This document shows positions 1 to 8,407 of a stretch of DNA of 64,000 nt, piece by piece. Every line of letters starts with the position of its first letter. The first letter of the stretch is position 1. The notes under the pieces were generated by a model, which was not told the DNA's origin, did not search any database, and saw only the letters and a list, made by a program, of their open reading frames with translations. The position numbers and the translations under genes were made by a program. Origin of the DNA: Algoriphagus aquimarinus (GTDB lineage Bacteria > Bacteroidota > Bacteroidia > Cytophagales > Cyclobacteriaceae); NCBI RefSeq assembly GCF_900112005.1, contig NZ_FOKK01000005.1, positions 101,183 to 165,182 of the forward strand, given 5' to 3'.

Positions 1-110
1 GCCAAAGGCACAAATAGTAATAACCCTGAATCCAGCGAAGCGAAATTCAGGGTTAACAAGAATTCTCAGGTAAATGAGAGTGCCAACGGCACGATTAGTA
101 TCTCACTCAA
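1..110. repeat. REP-like cluster of small hairpins at the window edge
   Basis: Noncoding. Two copies of a short hairpin of the form gtgccaa-n-ggcac followed by nnnTAGTA lie at about 1-20 (first base or two cut off by the window) and 80-100. Between them is a perfect 11-bp inverted repeat, taaccctgaat at 21-31 and attcagggtta at 45-55, enclosing a loop with cgaagcg. Repeated small palindromes in one gap resemble REP/BIME elements, but no REP-associated transposase is seen in this window. Confidence 0.5.
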
Positions 111-120
111 TCATAAAAGA

Positions 121-262
121 CCCCTTAATCCTTTGCGGAGTTCTTCGCGTCCTTCGCGACTTGGCGGTAAAAAAATAAAACCTTCGAGGTCAAAAAAGAC
201 CTCAAAGGTTATAGCGGTAGCGTCCTCAGTGTAAAACTCTGTGATTCTCTGCGGTAGATTTT
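121..262. repeat. degenerate 'ctctgcggt / ttcgcgactt' intergenic phrases
   Basis: Noncoding stretch downstream of the minus-strand glycosidase. It holds two phrases of similar composition, one at about 131-168 (tttgcggagttcttcgcg and the following bases) and one at about 220-256 (ctcagtgtaaaactctgtga, then ctctgcggt), separated by a terminator. Related phrases recur at 12428-12471 and 26191-26226. The origin is unknown; they look like decayed dispersed repeats. Confidence 0.4.
166..210 (-). terminator. intrinsic terminator of the glycosidase gene
   Basis: Read on the minus strand, a 13-bp stem (aacctttgaggtc pairing with gacctcgaaggtt, one G:T) with a T-rich hexaloop is followed by a run rich in T. 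It sits about 55 bases past the stop codon of the glycosidase gene. A similar stem (acctttgatgtt / aacatcgaaggt) follows the sulfatase at 61.6 kb. Confidence 0.8.
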
Positions 263-263
263 T

Positions 264-2471
264 TCATTCCACCACAAACCAAGTATATCCGCCTGCAGGA
301 ATTTCTATTTGAATGTCAACAGAGTAGTCTCTATTGAGCTGGTAGCTTTTGGCTGCTCCATCTTCGATTTGGATTTTGGCTGTTTGAGCTAGGCCAGAGT
401 AGTAAAGTGGCACATTGATAGATTTCTTGATAGGTTCTGAAGTTGGGTTGAACAGCATCGCCAGTCCTTTTTCTTTTCCTTTTGGATCCATGTGCATCCA
501 GCCATCCCAGTCTCTACCATCAGCTCTTCTCAGTCGGACGATGTCCGCATTCAGGATATCACGATATTCCTTGTACCAGTCGATCACATCTATCACTACT
601 TGCTTGGTCTCCTCAGTGTCATACAATCTAGGGCCGCGATAGCAAGCTTGCACGCCAGCTCCATAATATTGCATCATGAGTTGCTTGTAATCGGTTAGAT
701 GCTCAGAAAGTGGCTCCAGAACTGCGTCAGCACCGCCACCCTGATACACAGTCAATGGAACAAATCCCCAGCCCATGGAAGGAGTTTTCTCCCAAGTGGC
801 GTCATAGATATTTTGGCGATTGAGTATTTTTTGTTGCTCGCGCGAAAGTGAGAAGTTGACTTCACGATAGCCCAAGGCGATTTTGTGTGAACCGTCCAAA
901 AAGTACCAGTCAGGAGCATTGATGTAAATTCCTTCGCGATTCATCCATTGGTAAAGTCCTTTTTGAAGATTGATCTGTACCCACTGAGAATCTTCCAAAC
1001 CATGATGTCCGGGGTGAGAAGTGGAGGCGCAGACATCACCTGGATATGGACCGTCGTTTTCGAAAATATCAAACCCAGTTTCTGAGTAAAAGCTTTTAAG
1101 TTTTTGCAGGTAATCCAAACCCCATTCGCTGGCTAGACAAGGTGCATTTCCGAAGAACGCTCCTCCTGGTTTGCCAGTAATCGGGCTGATGACATCTGTT
1201 TCAGCATTAATACTGCGAGAGCTAAAGAGCGAATATCCTCCGATTTTAATTCCGCGCTCATGCGCATAGTCCGCCAGAGATTTCCAACGAGCGATATTCT
1301 CCGGAGAATCATCTTCCATATTGATATGGCTGCCAAAGCTCAGGATCAAGGCTTCGTAACCTGTGGCTACGCATTGCTCAATTGCCGTTTTGACTTGCTC
1401 ATCATTTTTGCTCACCAAGTGCATGAAGATTGGATTCTGAAGAACCCATGGCGCAATGGTGCGATACATCTTCTTTCTTGCCAATCCATTTCTCTCCCGA
1501 TCGTAAGAATCTAGCACCAATTCATAGCTTCTGATAGATTCAAAGCTATCGCCCGGCTCAAGTGAAATCCCAATTCCTTTCTCTGGATAAATTTCCAAAA
1601 TAGCAGGAGTTTCGTAATTGTAGTTCACTTGTGAGGTGTAGCTAGAGTCCATTTTCCAATGCGAAGCCTGATTGCTCAGTTCAGCTTGCATAGAGTTATT
1701 GAATGCAAAATTGTTCTCTACATACAATTGATGCTGCTTTTTCATCTTTTCAGTAGCTCCTACCACGGCAGATTCTTCTTCAACGACGGCAAGTAATTCA
1801 TGCTTTACCTGATCGATTTGATAGGAGTTATTGCCCTGAGTCTCCATCGTTAGGTACTTGGAGATAAGAGGAAGGTTGTCGAAAACCTCATAATGAATCT
1901 CCAGCGTTAGACCTGTCAATTCAGGATGAGCATAAGTAAATGAGATTTTTATTCCTTTTGCAGGCAAGGGTTTACCTGTCCAATAGGCAATCTTGGTAGG
2001 GAAGTGCGGGGTGATTTCGGAGACTTTATAGCTTTGGTATTGGAAATTGTTTTCGCCTTTCTCCAGATCCTTCAGCCATTCTTTCAAGAAGTACCCTTTT
2101 TCAGGAAGCTCGAGTTTCCCGCCAACAGCATACTTCTTTCCATCAATTGTAACTTCCGCTTCCGGCAGAACAGAGCGTAGCAATTGCTCGCCATTCATGA
2201 GGTTTTTGAAGTCGTAGCAAACTAGGTTGGGAGCGAGGTAGAAACTGCGCTGCACGAGGCCATTGCTTATCGTAAGCTCATTTTCTGAGGTTTTGATTAA
2301 TTCTGCTGGATATGATTTGTCAAAAAGCAACCAGTCATTTTTACTTTGCTGCGCAAAAGCATTGAAGCTAAAAATCAAAAAGAGGAGTATTAAAGAATAG
2401 AGTTGGTGACTTTTCCTATGAAGTAATACTGGAGCAGAAAGCCATGGCCTTCCAAATATATTCTTTAGCAT
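264..2471 (-). CDS. secreted glycoside hydrolase, alpha-galactosidase-like (clan GH-D type)
   Basis: Predicted exported glycosidase of 735 residues. A basic n-region is followed by a hydrophobic stretch at about 25-40 ending AFA, then QQ, which fits signal peptidase I. Residues about 45-330 look like the beta-rich N-terminal supersandwich domain of clan GH-D enzymes; about 340-640 look like a TIM barrel; a C-terminal beta domain closes the protein. The acidic ENDGPYPGDVC motif (D473) at a barrel strand end is the likely nucleophile, and INAPDWYFLDG (about 517-527) may hold the acid/base; both are inferred. The ATG start directly precedes the signal peptide. It lies downstream of an SDR and a Gfo/Idh/MocA gene on the same strand, which suggests sugar catabolism. 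Substrate (alpha-galactoside or other) cannot be read from sequence. Confidence 0.65.
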   Translation of the reverse strand: MLKNIFGRPWLSAPVLLHRKSHQLYSLILLFLIFSFNAFAQQSKNDWLLFDKSYPAELIKTSENELTISNGLVQRSFYLAPNLVCYDFKNLMNGEQLLRSVLPEAEVTIDGKKYAVGGKLELPEKGYFLKEWLKDLEKGENNFQYQSYKVSEITPHFPTKIAYWTGKPLPAKGIKISFTYAHPELTGLTLEIHYEVFDNLPLISKYLTMETQGNNSYQIDQVKHELLAVVEEESAVVGATEKMKKQHQLYVENNFAFNNSMQAELSNQASHWKMDSSYTSQVNYNYETPAILEIYPEKGIGISLEPGDSFESIRSYELVLDSYDRERNGLARKKMYRTIAPWVLQNPIFMHLVSKNDEQVKTAIEQCVATGYEALILSFGSHINMEDDSPENIARWKSLADYAHERGIKIGGYSLFSSRSINAETDVISPITGKPGGAFFGNAPCLASEWGLDYLQKLKSFYSETGFDIFENDGPYPGDVCASTSHPGHHGLEDSQWVQINLQKGLYQWMNREGIYINAPDWYFLDGSHKIALGYREVNFSLSREQQKILNRQNIYDATWEKTPSMGWGFVPLTVYQGGGADAVLEPLSEHLTDYKQLMMQYYGAGVQACYRGPRLYDTEETKQVVIDVIDWYKEYRDILNADIVRLRRADGRDWDGWMHMDPKGKEKGLAMLFNPTSEPIKKSINVPLYYSGLAQTAKIQIEDGAAKSYQLNRDYSVDIQIEIPAGGYTWFVVE

Positions 2472-2489
2472 GAGTTTATTTAACTAGAG

Positions 2490-2534
2490 GTTTTGCCTGA
2501 TCAATAAACAATAATATTACTGATCAGGCAAAAC
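2490..2534. repeat. perfect 14-bp inverted repeat ahead of the glycosidase start
   Basis: gttttgcctgatca (2490-2503) and tgatcaggcaaaac (2521-2534) pair perfectly around a 17-base AT-rich loop. The repeat fills nearly all of the 67-base gap between the SDR stop and the glycosidase ATG. No T-run follows on the minus strand, so it is not a textbook terminator. It could be an mRNA stability or translational hairpin, or a dyad operator. Confidence 0.6.
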
Positions 2535-2538
2535 TTAT

Positions 2539-3333
2539 TTAAATAATTGACTTTACTAGTCCGCCTTCAACTCGGATAGCCGCACCATTTGTAGCTGAAG
2601 CTAATGGGCTAGAGTAATAGACAACCGTGTCAGCCACTTCTTCTACAGCAGCAAAGCGCTGAATAAGTGAAGTAGGCCTCATGTCTTGGAAGAATTCTTC
2701 TTCTACTTTTTGTACAGACTTACCGCTGGAATCTGACATGTCTTCAATGAATTTACCTACACCTTTTGATTTGGTTGGCCCAGGTAAAATAGAGTTGACC
2801 GTGACGTTTGTGCCTTTGGTGAGTTCGGCCAAACCTCTAGCCACAGCAAGTTGAGCAGTTTTGGTCATGCCGTAATGGATCATCTCATCAGGGATGAATA
2901 CACCTGATTCGCTGGAAATGAAAATGATTCTACCCCAGTTTTTGGCAAGCATTTTAGGGAAATATTGCCTGGAAAGGCGAATTCCGCTCATTACATTCAT
3001 TTCGAAGAATCTAAACCAATCTTCGTCAGGAATATCTACAAAAGCTTTTGGCTCAAAAATGCCAGCGTTGTTGATCAAAATATCTACTTCAGGGAGCGCT
3101 TTCAATAAGTTGTCTACCTCTTCTACTTTGGAGAAATCAGCCGCAATACCAGTGACTTTATCAGATCCTGTTTCAGCTTTCAAATCTGCAATGGCTTTGT
3201 CTATGCCTTCCTGTGATCTGCCGTTTATGATTACAGTGGCTCCTTCTACCAAGAATCTCTTTGCGATAGCAAAACCAATTCCTGCTGTGGATCCAGAGAT
3301 GAATGCTTTTTTATCTTCTAATTTTAAGTACAT
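2539..3333 (-). CDS. SDR family NAD(P)-dependent oxidoreductase
   Basis: Classical short-chain dehydrogenase/reductase of 264 residues, the normal length. The dinucleotide-binding motif SGSTAGIG sits at 13-20, NNAG at 88-91, catalytic serine near 141-143, and Y154-G-M-T-K158 supplies the catalytic Tyr and Lys. The C-terminus has the usual GAAIRVEGG ending. It is cytoplasmic and reduces or oxidises a hydroxyl/carbonyl group; the substrate is not evident. Encoded between a Gfo/Idh/MocA oxidoreductase upstream and a secreted glycosidase downstream on the same strand, it may handle a sugar released by the glycosidase (inference). Confidence 0.9.
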   Translation of the reverse strand: MYLKLEDKKAFISGSTAGIGFAIAKRFLVEGATVIINGRSQEGIDKAIADLKAETGSDKVTGIAADFSKVEEVDNLLKALPEVDILINNAGIFEPKAFVDIPDEDWFRFFEMNVMSGIRLSRQYFPKMLAKNWGRIIFISSESGVFIPDEMIHYGMTKTAQLAVARGLAELTKGTNVTVNSILPGPTKSKGVGKFIEDMSDSSGKSVQKVEEEFFQDMRPTSLIQRFAAVEEVADTVVYYSSPLASATNGAAIRVEGGLVKSII

Positions 3334-3452
3334 TGCTTGTGTGAATTAAAAATGGTTAGTTGAAAAGCAGCAAAGCGCCGCATGATAGGGTAAACTAACG
3401 TGCGGGTAAGAAAATTCGGAGGAGGGTGAAATTAATTTGAGTGTCTCAGTTT

Positions 3453-3480
3453 ATAGCCCCCAGTTTAAATAGGGGGCTAT
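3453..3480 (-). terminator. GC-rich hairpin after the Gfo/Idh/MocA gene
   Basis: atagccccc (3453-3461) and gggggctat (3472-3480) form a perfect 9-bp stem 12 bases past the stop of the minus-strand oxidoreductase. No strong T-run follows, so termination may be partial and allow readthrough into the SDR gene. Confidence 0.45.
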
Positions 3481-3492
3481 TGTTAGGATTGC

Positions 3493-4494
3493 CTATACTT
3501 TTTCCTTCACCAATTGATCCATTACCCAATTGGCTCTTGCTCCACTGATTCCAGTGCTATAGCAAGTTTCAGATCCAAGAAGATCACCGACGATGGTTTT
3601 GATAAGAGGTTGTTGAATATGCTTTGGCAGTTCAAAGGAGAAGTCCTGAGTTCCTTTTTCATCTGTATTAAGAGTGAACTCACCTTTGCCAAAAGTCTCG
3701 AATCGAATTGTTCCCTTACTACCGTAGATGATGGTTTCATCTACTTCTGCATTTGCAGAAGTCGTGAAGCACCAGTTGCCTGAGCCCAGAACTCCACTGT
3801 TGAAGACGAAACTTCCAGAAACAATATCCTCGGCTTCGTAGGTTTTGGCTTGATTGGAAGCAAAGCCAGAGGCATGTGTGATTTTCCCAAAGAAAAAGTC
3901 CATCAAGTCTAATTGGTGAGAAGCCAAGTCAAAGAAATATCCGCCACCAGCCAGCTCAGGATCTACCCGCCAGTTGGTTTCCACTTTTGTAATTAAAGTA
4001 GCGTCTAGTTTTTGTTTTAGATTGATGTGGACCGTTCGGATTTCTCCCAGAATCCCAGCATCCATTAGCTCTTTGATTTTGCGGAAGTGCGGTAATTCTC
4101 TTCTATAATAAGCTACATAAAGAGGGACATTCGCTTTCTCGCAGATTGTTATCATCTCTAGGCATTCGGCATGAGTTCGTGCCATAGGTTTCTCCACATA
4201 GATAGGTTTGCCTGCAGCGGCAGCAAGTTTTGCCAATTCCAGATGAGCATTCGGAGGAGTGGCAATGTAGATTGCATTCACCTCTGGATCATTGATCAGA
4301 TCACTGGCAGAAGTGTACCACTTGGAGATACCGTGTCGTTCGGCGTAGTCTTTTACTTTTTCTTCCGAGCGACGCATGACCGCTACTATTTTGCTGTTTG
4401 GAATGAGGTTCATGGCGGGAGCGGATTTGACTTCGCATACATTTCCTACGCCTAAAATTCCCCATCTCACTTCAGTGTCTTGAATTTTGCTCAT
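3493..4494 (-). CDS. Gfo/Idh/MocA family oxidoreductase
   Basis: NAD(P)-dependent sugar-type dehydrogenase of 333 residues. The Rossmann motif GILGVGNV begins at residue 12 and the family signature EKP is at 101-103, before the alpha/beta C-terminal domain. GGGYFFDLASHQLD contains the usual acid-xxx-His catalytic arrangement. No signal peptide, so it is cytoplasmic, unlike the Tat-type paralogue at 6947-8407. Typical substrates for the family are inositols, glucose or other pyranoses; here it is unknown. Start is an ATG (4492-4494) and the length is normal. Confidence 0.88.
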   Translation of the reverse strand: MSKIQDTEVRWGILGVGNVCEVKSAPAMNLIPNSKIVAVMRRSEEKVKDYAERHGISKWYTSASDLINDPEVNAIYIATPPNAHLELAKLAAAAGKPIYVEKPMARTHAECLEMITICEKANVPLYVAYYRRELPHFRKIKELMDAGILGEIRTVHINLKQKLDATLITKVETNWRVDPELAGGGYFFDLASHQLDLMDFFFGKITHASGFASNQAKTYEAEDIVSGSFVFNSGVLGSGNWCFTTSANAEVDETIIYGSKGTIRFETFGKGEFTLNTDEKGTQDFSFELPKHIQQPLIKTIVGDLLGSETCYSTGISGARANWVMDQLVKEKV

Positions 4495-4702
4495 AAGTTA
4501 AAAATAGGGATAAGGTTTGAAGCGACCTTATTATTGCCATTCAAATAGATAATATTCTGCTAATTCAATATTTCACCTCCTGATTTTTTGGGGGTTTAGC
4601 TCGTTGGTAAAAAGAAAATACTAATAATGTATGTCGCCTATAAGACATTGTTGATCAACGAAGTATTTGTAGACTAGTTATTTTTCAAGCATTTTTGTCC
4701 TT

Positions 4703-5455
4703 ATGAAAAATCTAGTAATTGGTGCTCTTTTAGTACTGGGGCAATTCGCATGTAATTCTGAAGTGAAAAAACAAGCTCAGGATGATGCTGAGAGATTTCC
4801 AAAGGAAGTCATTGAAATAATGAGTGCTCATGGGGGCTTGGCAAATTGGCGTGAAATGCAAACGCTTCAATTTACAATTCCAAAAGAGGGTTTTGATGAG
4901 GTGCACACAATAGACTTACACTCTAGAATGGATAGAGTAGAGGCACCGGCCTACGATATCGGATTTGATGGAGCCTCTGCTTGGTCCTTGAATAAAGAGG
5001 AAGAATACGAGGGAGATCCTTCTTTCAGACATGATTTGATGTTTTATTTTTATGCCATGCCATTTGTGCTGGCAGATGAGGGGATCAAGTATGATGTGGC
5101 TGAGCCGCTTGTGTTTGAAGGCAAAAGTTATCCAGGTGTGAAAATCACTTATGGTGCTGGTGTAGGTGAAGCTCCAGATGATATTTACTTTTTGCATTAT
5201 GATTCAGAGACCTACAAAATGGCATGGTTGGGATACAAAGCGACTTTCGGAAAGGAATTGAAGGATGGACCACCAAGCTGGATCAAATATGATGAGTGGG
5301 CGGATGTAAATGGGGTAAGTCTTCCTACTTCCATTGCTTGGCAAAAAGTAGAGAATGGAGAAATTGTGGGAGAAAGAAATCGAGTAGATTTTGAAGCTAT
5401 TTCTCTCTCTAAAGAAAATAAACCAGCTTCCTTTTATAGCAAGGATGGCCTATAG
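4703..5455 (+). CDS. putative lipoprotein, DUF6503-like
   Basis: A 250-residue predicted lipoprotein: a short hydrophobic segment ends in the lipobox QFAC with C17 as the lipidated cysteine. The mature part begins with an amphipathic segment carrying the conserved-looking AHGGLANW motif (about 38-45), then a beta-rich domain with many Trp and Tyr. From memory the AHGG-xxx-W start fits the Bacteroidota family catalogued as DUF6503, whose function is unknown. It is a single-gene unit, divergent from the oxidoreductase on its left, and a bidirectional terminator follows it. Confidence 0.75.
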   Translation: MKNLVIGALLVLGQFACNSEVKKQAQDDAERFPKEVIEIMSAHGGLANWREMQTLQFTIPKEGFDEVHTIDLHSRMDRVEAPAYDIGFDGASAWSLNKEEEYEGDPSFRHDLMFYFYAMPFVLADEGIKYDVAEPLVFEGKSYPGVKITYGAGVGEAPDDIYFLHYDSETYKMAWLGYKATFGKELKDGPPSWIKYDEWADVNGVSLPTSIAWQKVENGEIVGERNRVDFEAISLSKENKPASFYSKDGL

Positions 5456-5473
5456 ATTGACTTTAAAAGCAAT

Positions 5474-5511
5474 AAAAAAACACGCTCAAAATTAATTGAG
5501 CGTGTTTTTTT
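5474..5511. terminator. bidirectional terminator between convergent genes
   Basis: A 15-bp stem (aaaaaaacacgctca / tgagcgtgttttttt) with loop aaattaat lies between the plus-strand lipoprotein and the minus-strand haem-binding protein. A and T runs on the two sides serve both directions. The apical sequence caaaattaattg is shared with the terminator at 40681-40718. Confidence 0.9.
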
Positions 5512-5585
5512 ATGTGTGTAGTATTTCTAATTACTTCCTAGCTACTTTTCTAACTCTCCATTAAATAAGAGGAAGAAGAGTTGTT

Positions 5586-6095
5586 TTACTCTGCAGGAGG
5601 TGGGCTTCTTCTTTTCATCACCAAACTATCAGCCGGATAGGTAGCCTTTAGGTAAGCCATCTGATCTTTTGCCCAATCAATAATGACTTGGCGATCTGCA
5701 TCAGATAATTTTGCCTCAGGGTGTAATCCTAAATAAGTGTAAGAATCCAAAGGCATTTCCTTTTCCTCAACCATTTCAATGGTTTCTTCTAGCTTATGGT
5801 TTTGCCAAGCCAATGGTCGATTAGTGAATTCATCAAAATTCAAATGTCCTTTGCCTTCTTGAATGTGATCATTTAGCCAATAACCTACTGGTTCTATACT
5901 TGCATACCAAGGGTATTCGGACGTATTCGTATGGCAATTGTTACAGGCGTTAACCAGTAATTTGTTGACATTATCAGGTATATCATAGCTTCCTGAAATA
6001 GGGTGTTCCGCAGGTTTTCCTTCGTTTTTCTCGTAGGGAATAAACTGTATGGCCACCAAGATGACCAATAGGACTAATCCAATTTTTTTTAGCAT
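5586..6095 (-). CDS. haem-binding domain protein with a CxxCH motif
   Basis: Small periplasmic c-type haem protein. From the ATG at 6095 the product is 169 residues: a single hydrophobic anchor at about 5-19, then C51-N-N-C54-H55, the covalent haem attachment site, followed by a Trp-rich helical region (YPWYASIEP, GYWLNDHI). This matches the Bacteroidota haem-binding domain family, often found with cytochrome peroxidases or phosphodiesterases. An in-frame TTG at 6146 would add 17 residues, but the ATG directly precedes the hydrophobic anchor and is preferred. The electron partner is not evident from the neighbours. Confidence 0.85.
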   Translation of the reverse strand: MLKKIGLVLLVILVAIQFIPYEKNEGKPAEHPISGSYDIPDNVNKLLVNACNNCHTNTSEYPWYASIEPVGYWLNDHIQEGKGHLNFDEFTNRPLAWQNHKLEETIEMVEEKEMPLDSYTYLGLHPEAKLSDADRQVIIDWAKDQMAYLKATYPADSLVMKRRSPPPAE

Positions 6096-6409
6096 GGCTG
6101 ATTTATTTCTAGTTAGAATCTTAGACTTAAAGATGTTTAGACTCAATGAGGTTGGTAAAGTTTAAGATATCAAAAAAAGCACTGAAAGAAAATTATGTCT
6201 GCACTTGAAATGAGGCAAAGTTTGGTGTACAAACAAATGGCTCACATTTGGGCTTTAAATTAATCTTCCAAGTGAATTTCTTAATTACAAACTCGTACCG
6301 TAATGCTAATTTTTCAGCAGAAATTTAATTAGTTCTTCAAAACTGGTGATTTTCGTCTAACTAAACAGCTGCTTGCGTTAATGGGAACGGGGCAATGCTT
6401 AAGCAAATA
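6096..6409. other. AT-rich intergenic gap, no feature recognised
   Basis: About 310 bases between the haem-binding protein start and the end of the small Asp-box protein, both on the minus strand. It contains no open frame of note, no RNA-like fold and no clear promoter match on inspection. It must hold the promoter of the haem-binding gene. Confidence 0.5.
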
Positions 6410-6643
6410 CTATCTTTTATGCCAAGATTTACCTTTATTCTTTGAGTAAAAATTTCCTTTTGGGCCTTCACCTAATAATTCTTTACCACCATCTGCTAAG
6501 TCTGTAAATTCGCCTGGACTGGCTGGGTTCCCCATATATCGTTGGATCCAAGTCTCGCCTTCATCTACAGAATATTCAATTTTTAGCGTGTTGGTAGGGC
6601 AGATACGAATTAGTTCTTTTCCCTTTTTAATCATTTGTGCCAT
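6410..6643 (-). CDS. 77-residue protein with two Asp-box-like motifs
   Basis: Small protein of unknown function with an ATG start at 6643. Two motifs fit the Asp-box pattern S-x-D-x-G-x-T-W: S25-V-D-E-G-E-T-W32 and a degenerate copy S67-K-N-K-G-K-S-W74. Asp-boxes usually mark beta-hairpin turns in sialidase-type propellers, but 77 residues is too short for a propeller; at most it forms a two-hairpin mini-domain. No signal peptide is seen, so it is probably cytoplasmic. From memory, similar short proteins ending YSK-x-KG-x-SWH are widespread in Bacteroidota. It stands alone between two noncoding gaps. Confidence 0.75.
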   Translation of the reverse strand: MAQMIKKGKELIRICPTNTLKIEYSVDEGETWIQRYMGNPASPGEFTDLADGGKELLGEGPKGNFYSKNKGKSWHKR

Positions 6644-6946
6644 TTAATAAGTGTTTAATTCCTGCCAATCTAAGGATGCTTGTCGTTTAAAAAAAAGCTA
6701 CGCAGGGTATTTATAGATAAAATCCTACTATTTATTGCTTTCTTCTAAAATTTACATTGCATTCTTAGACCATAACTTCCAGAAGCCACAATATATCTAA
6801 TTTAAATACATATCAAAGAATGTGGATTTAAGTTTTATGATTGCTAAGGGCAGGAGTGAGTTGATTTAGTACGTGTATGTTAAAATATCGAAACCCGTCC
6901 AAAATCAATTTGAACGGGTTTCGATTGAATTATCTCTGCTGATGAA
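6644..6946. other. intergenic gap with one terminator
   Basis: About 300 bases between the Asp-box protein start and the end of the Tat-type oxidoreductase. Apart from the oxidoreductase terminator at 6887-6925 I see no gene or motif. Confidence 0.5.
6887..6925 (-). terminator. long hairpin after the Tat-type oxidoreductase
   Basis: atcgaaacccgtcc (6887-6900) pairs with gaacgggtttcgat (6912-6925) with one mismatch, enclosing caaaatcaattt-like sequence. It lies about 20 bases past the minus-strand stop; the following T content is modest. Confidence 0.65.
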
Positions 6947-8407
6947 TTACATCTCCCAGCCTTCTCTATACGTCCTTCCAACAAATTGGTTGGCTTCTTC
7001 GAAGTTTGTGATGAGAAGTTTGTCTCCATCCCACAGTAATTTCTTACGTCCGTAGAATTCTGGCTGTCCTTTGCTGTTCTCTCTACGTAGCATATAGCTA
7101 CGAATAGCAAGATTACCCATCAATACGGTTTCAGTCATTGGGCCAGCATAGTCGAATGAGGAAGTCAAGCCTTTATGCTCTGAACTTCCAAAACCTGCTT
7201 TACATGCATCCACCCATTTTCTCTGGTGTCCATATTCTGGCTCAAGGTTCTCTTCCGTCTGAGGTCCAAATTCCTGTGTGCCGTCATTCAAGTAGAGTTT
7301 CGGCATTAGCGCTGAACTGTCATTAATATTAGTAGAGATTATGCCTTTCTCACCGATAATCAAAACACCATTTGATCCACCACCGATTTCCTGGTCTGCA
7401 GGAATAATATCCGGATGCGCAGGTTTGATGCCGCCATCCATCCAAGTCATATTGATAGGAGATTTACTTTTAGCGGTTGCTGCGAAGTTCAATGATATAA
7501 AGGAAGAAGCAGGGCAGCCATCAGGATGATAATCCGGAGTCCACATGCCACTATATACAGAGCCTACACTGCATTCTGCATCTGTAGGGTAATGCAATCC
7601 TAATGTTCTAAATGGAATATCAATCAAGTGACATCCTACATCACCTAGTGCGCCTGTGCCGTAGTTCCACCAACCTCTCCAGCTGAAAGGATGAAGCTCT
7701 GGTGTATAAGGAATCTCAGGAGATGGGCCTAACCATAGATCCCAGTTCAAAGCATCTGGCTTTGCACTTGGGTTTGGCTTAGGGAAAGCACCGCCTTGAG
7801 GCCATACTGGTCTATTGGTCCAAACTTCTACTTTGGAGATTTTACCGATTTTATCGTCGTCTACCCATTTCTGAACAAGTTTCAAGAGATCATTTGATCC
7901 GCCTTGATTACCCATTTGGGTTACTACTTTTTGACTTCTTGCCATCTCGGTCAGCATTCTAGCCTCCTTGATGTTGTGAGTCATTGGCTTCTGTACATAT
8001 ACGTGTTTACCACGCTCCATTGCATACTTAGCTGCAGGACCATGCACGTGATCAGGGGTGGAAATCGTAACGGCATCGATATCTTTTTCTTTATCGAGCA
8101 TTTCACGGAAATCAGCATAACGCTTTGCGTCTGGGAATCTTTCTACTGATGCTTTAGCAGATCCCGAAAAATCAACGTCACAAAGTGCAGCTACTCGCTC
8201 ACGCCCATTCACAGAGGCGTTTCTAATATCACTGGCACCTTTTCCTCCAGCTCCGATGGCTGCTAAATTCAATTGATCACTTGGAGCAATGAATCCTACT
8301 CCACCCAGAACGTGCCGGGGGACAATCATAAAAGAGGAGGCCATTGCCGCGTTTTTGATAAAATCCCTTCGGGTTTGTCCCTCGGAATTTTTCTTGGGGT
8401 TGTGCAT
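6947..8407 (-). CDS. Tat-exported Gfo/Idh/MocA family oxidoreductase
   Basis: 486-residue oxidoreductase with an N-terminal twin-arginine signal (TRRDFIK at 12-18, then a mildly hydrophobic stretch), so it is probably exported folded with its nucleotide cofactor. The Rossmann motif AAIGAGGKG is at 49-57 and the family EKP signature appears as VQKPMTH (139-145), with Gln replacing Glu. The long C-terminal part (SWRGWWNYGTGALGDVGCHLID) is typical of the larger Bacteroidota/Planctomycetota subgroup. Known exported relatives include glycosidase-like enzymes that use tightly bound NAD; whether this one is a dehydrogenase or a redox-mechanism glycosidase cannot be told. Confidence 0.88.
   Translation of the reverse strand: MHNPKKNSEGQTRRDFIKNAAMASSFMIVPRHVLGGVGFIAPSDQLNLAAIGAGGKGASDIRNASVNGRERVAALCDVDFSGSAKASVERFPDAKRYADFREMLDKEKDIDAVTISTPDHVHGPAAKYAMERGKHVYVQKPMTHNIKEARMLTEMARSQKVVTQMGNQGGSNDLLKLVQKWVDDDKIGKISKVEVWTNRPVWPQGGAFPKPNPSAKPDALNWDLWLGPSPEIPYTPELHPFSWRGWWNYGTGALGDVGCHLIDIPFRTLGLHYPTDAECSVGSVYSGMWTPDYHPDGCPASSFISLNFAATAKSKSPINMTWMDGGIKPAHPDIIPADQEIGGGSNGVLIIGEKGIISTNINDSSALMPKLYLNDGTQEFGPQTEENLEPEYGHQRKWVDACKAGFGSSEHKGLTSSFDYAGPMTETVLMGNLAIRSYMLRRENSKGQPEFYGRKKLLWDGDKLLITNFEEANQFVGRTYREGWEM

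Noticed and set aside
2894..3349. 151-codon plus-strand frame
   Set aside because: Antisense to the SDR gene with no recognisable features.
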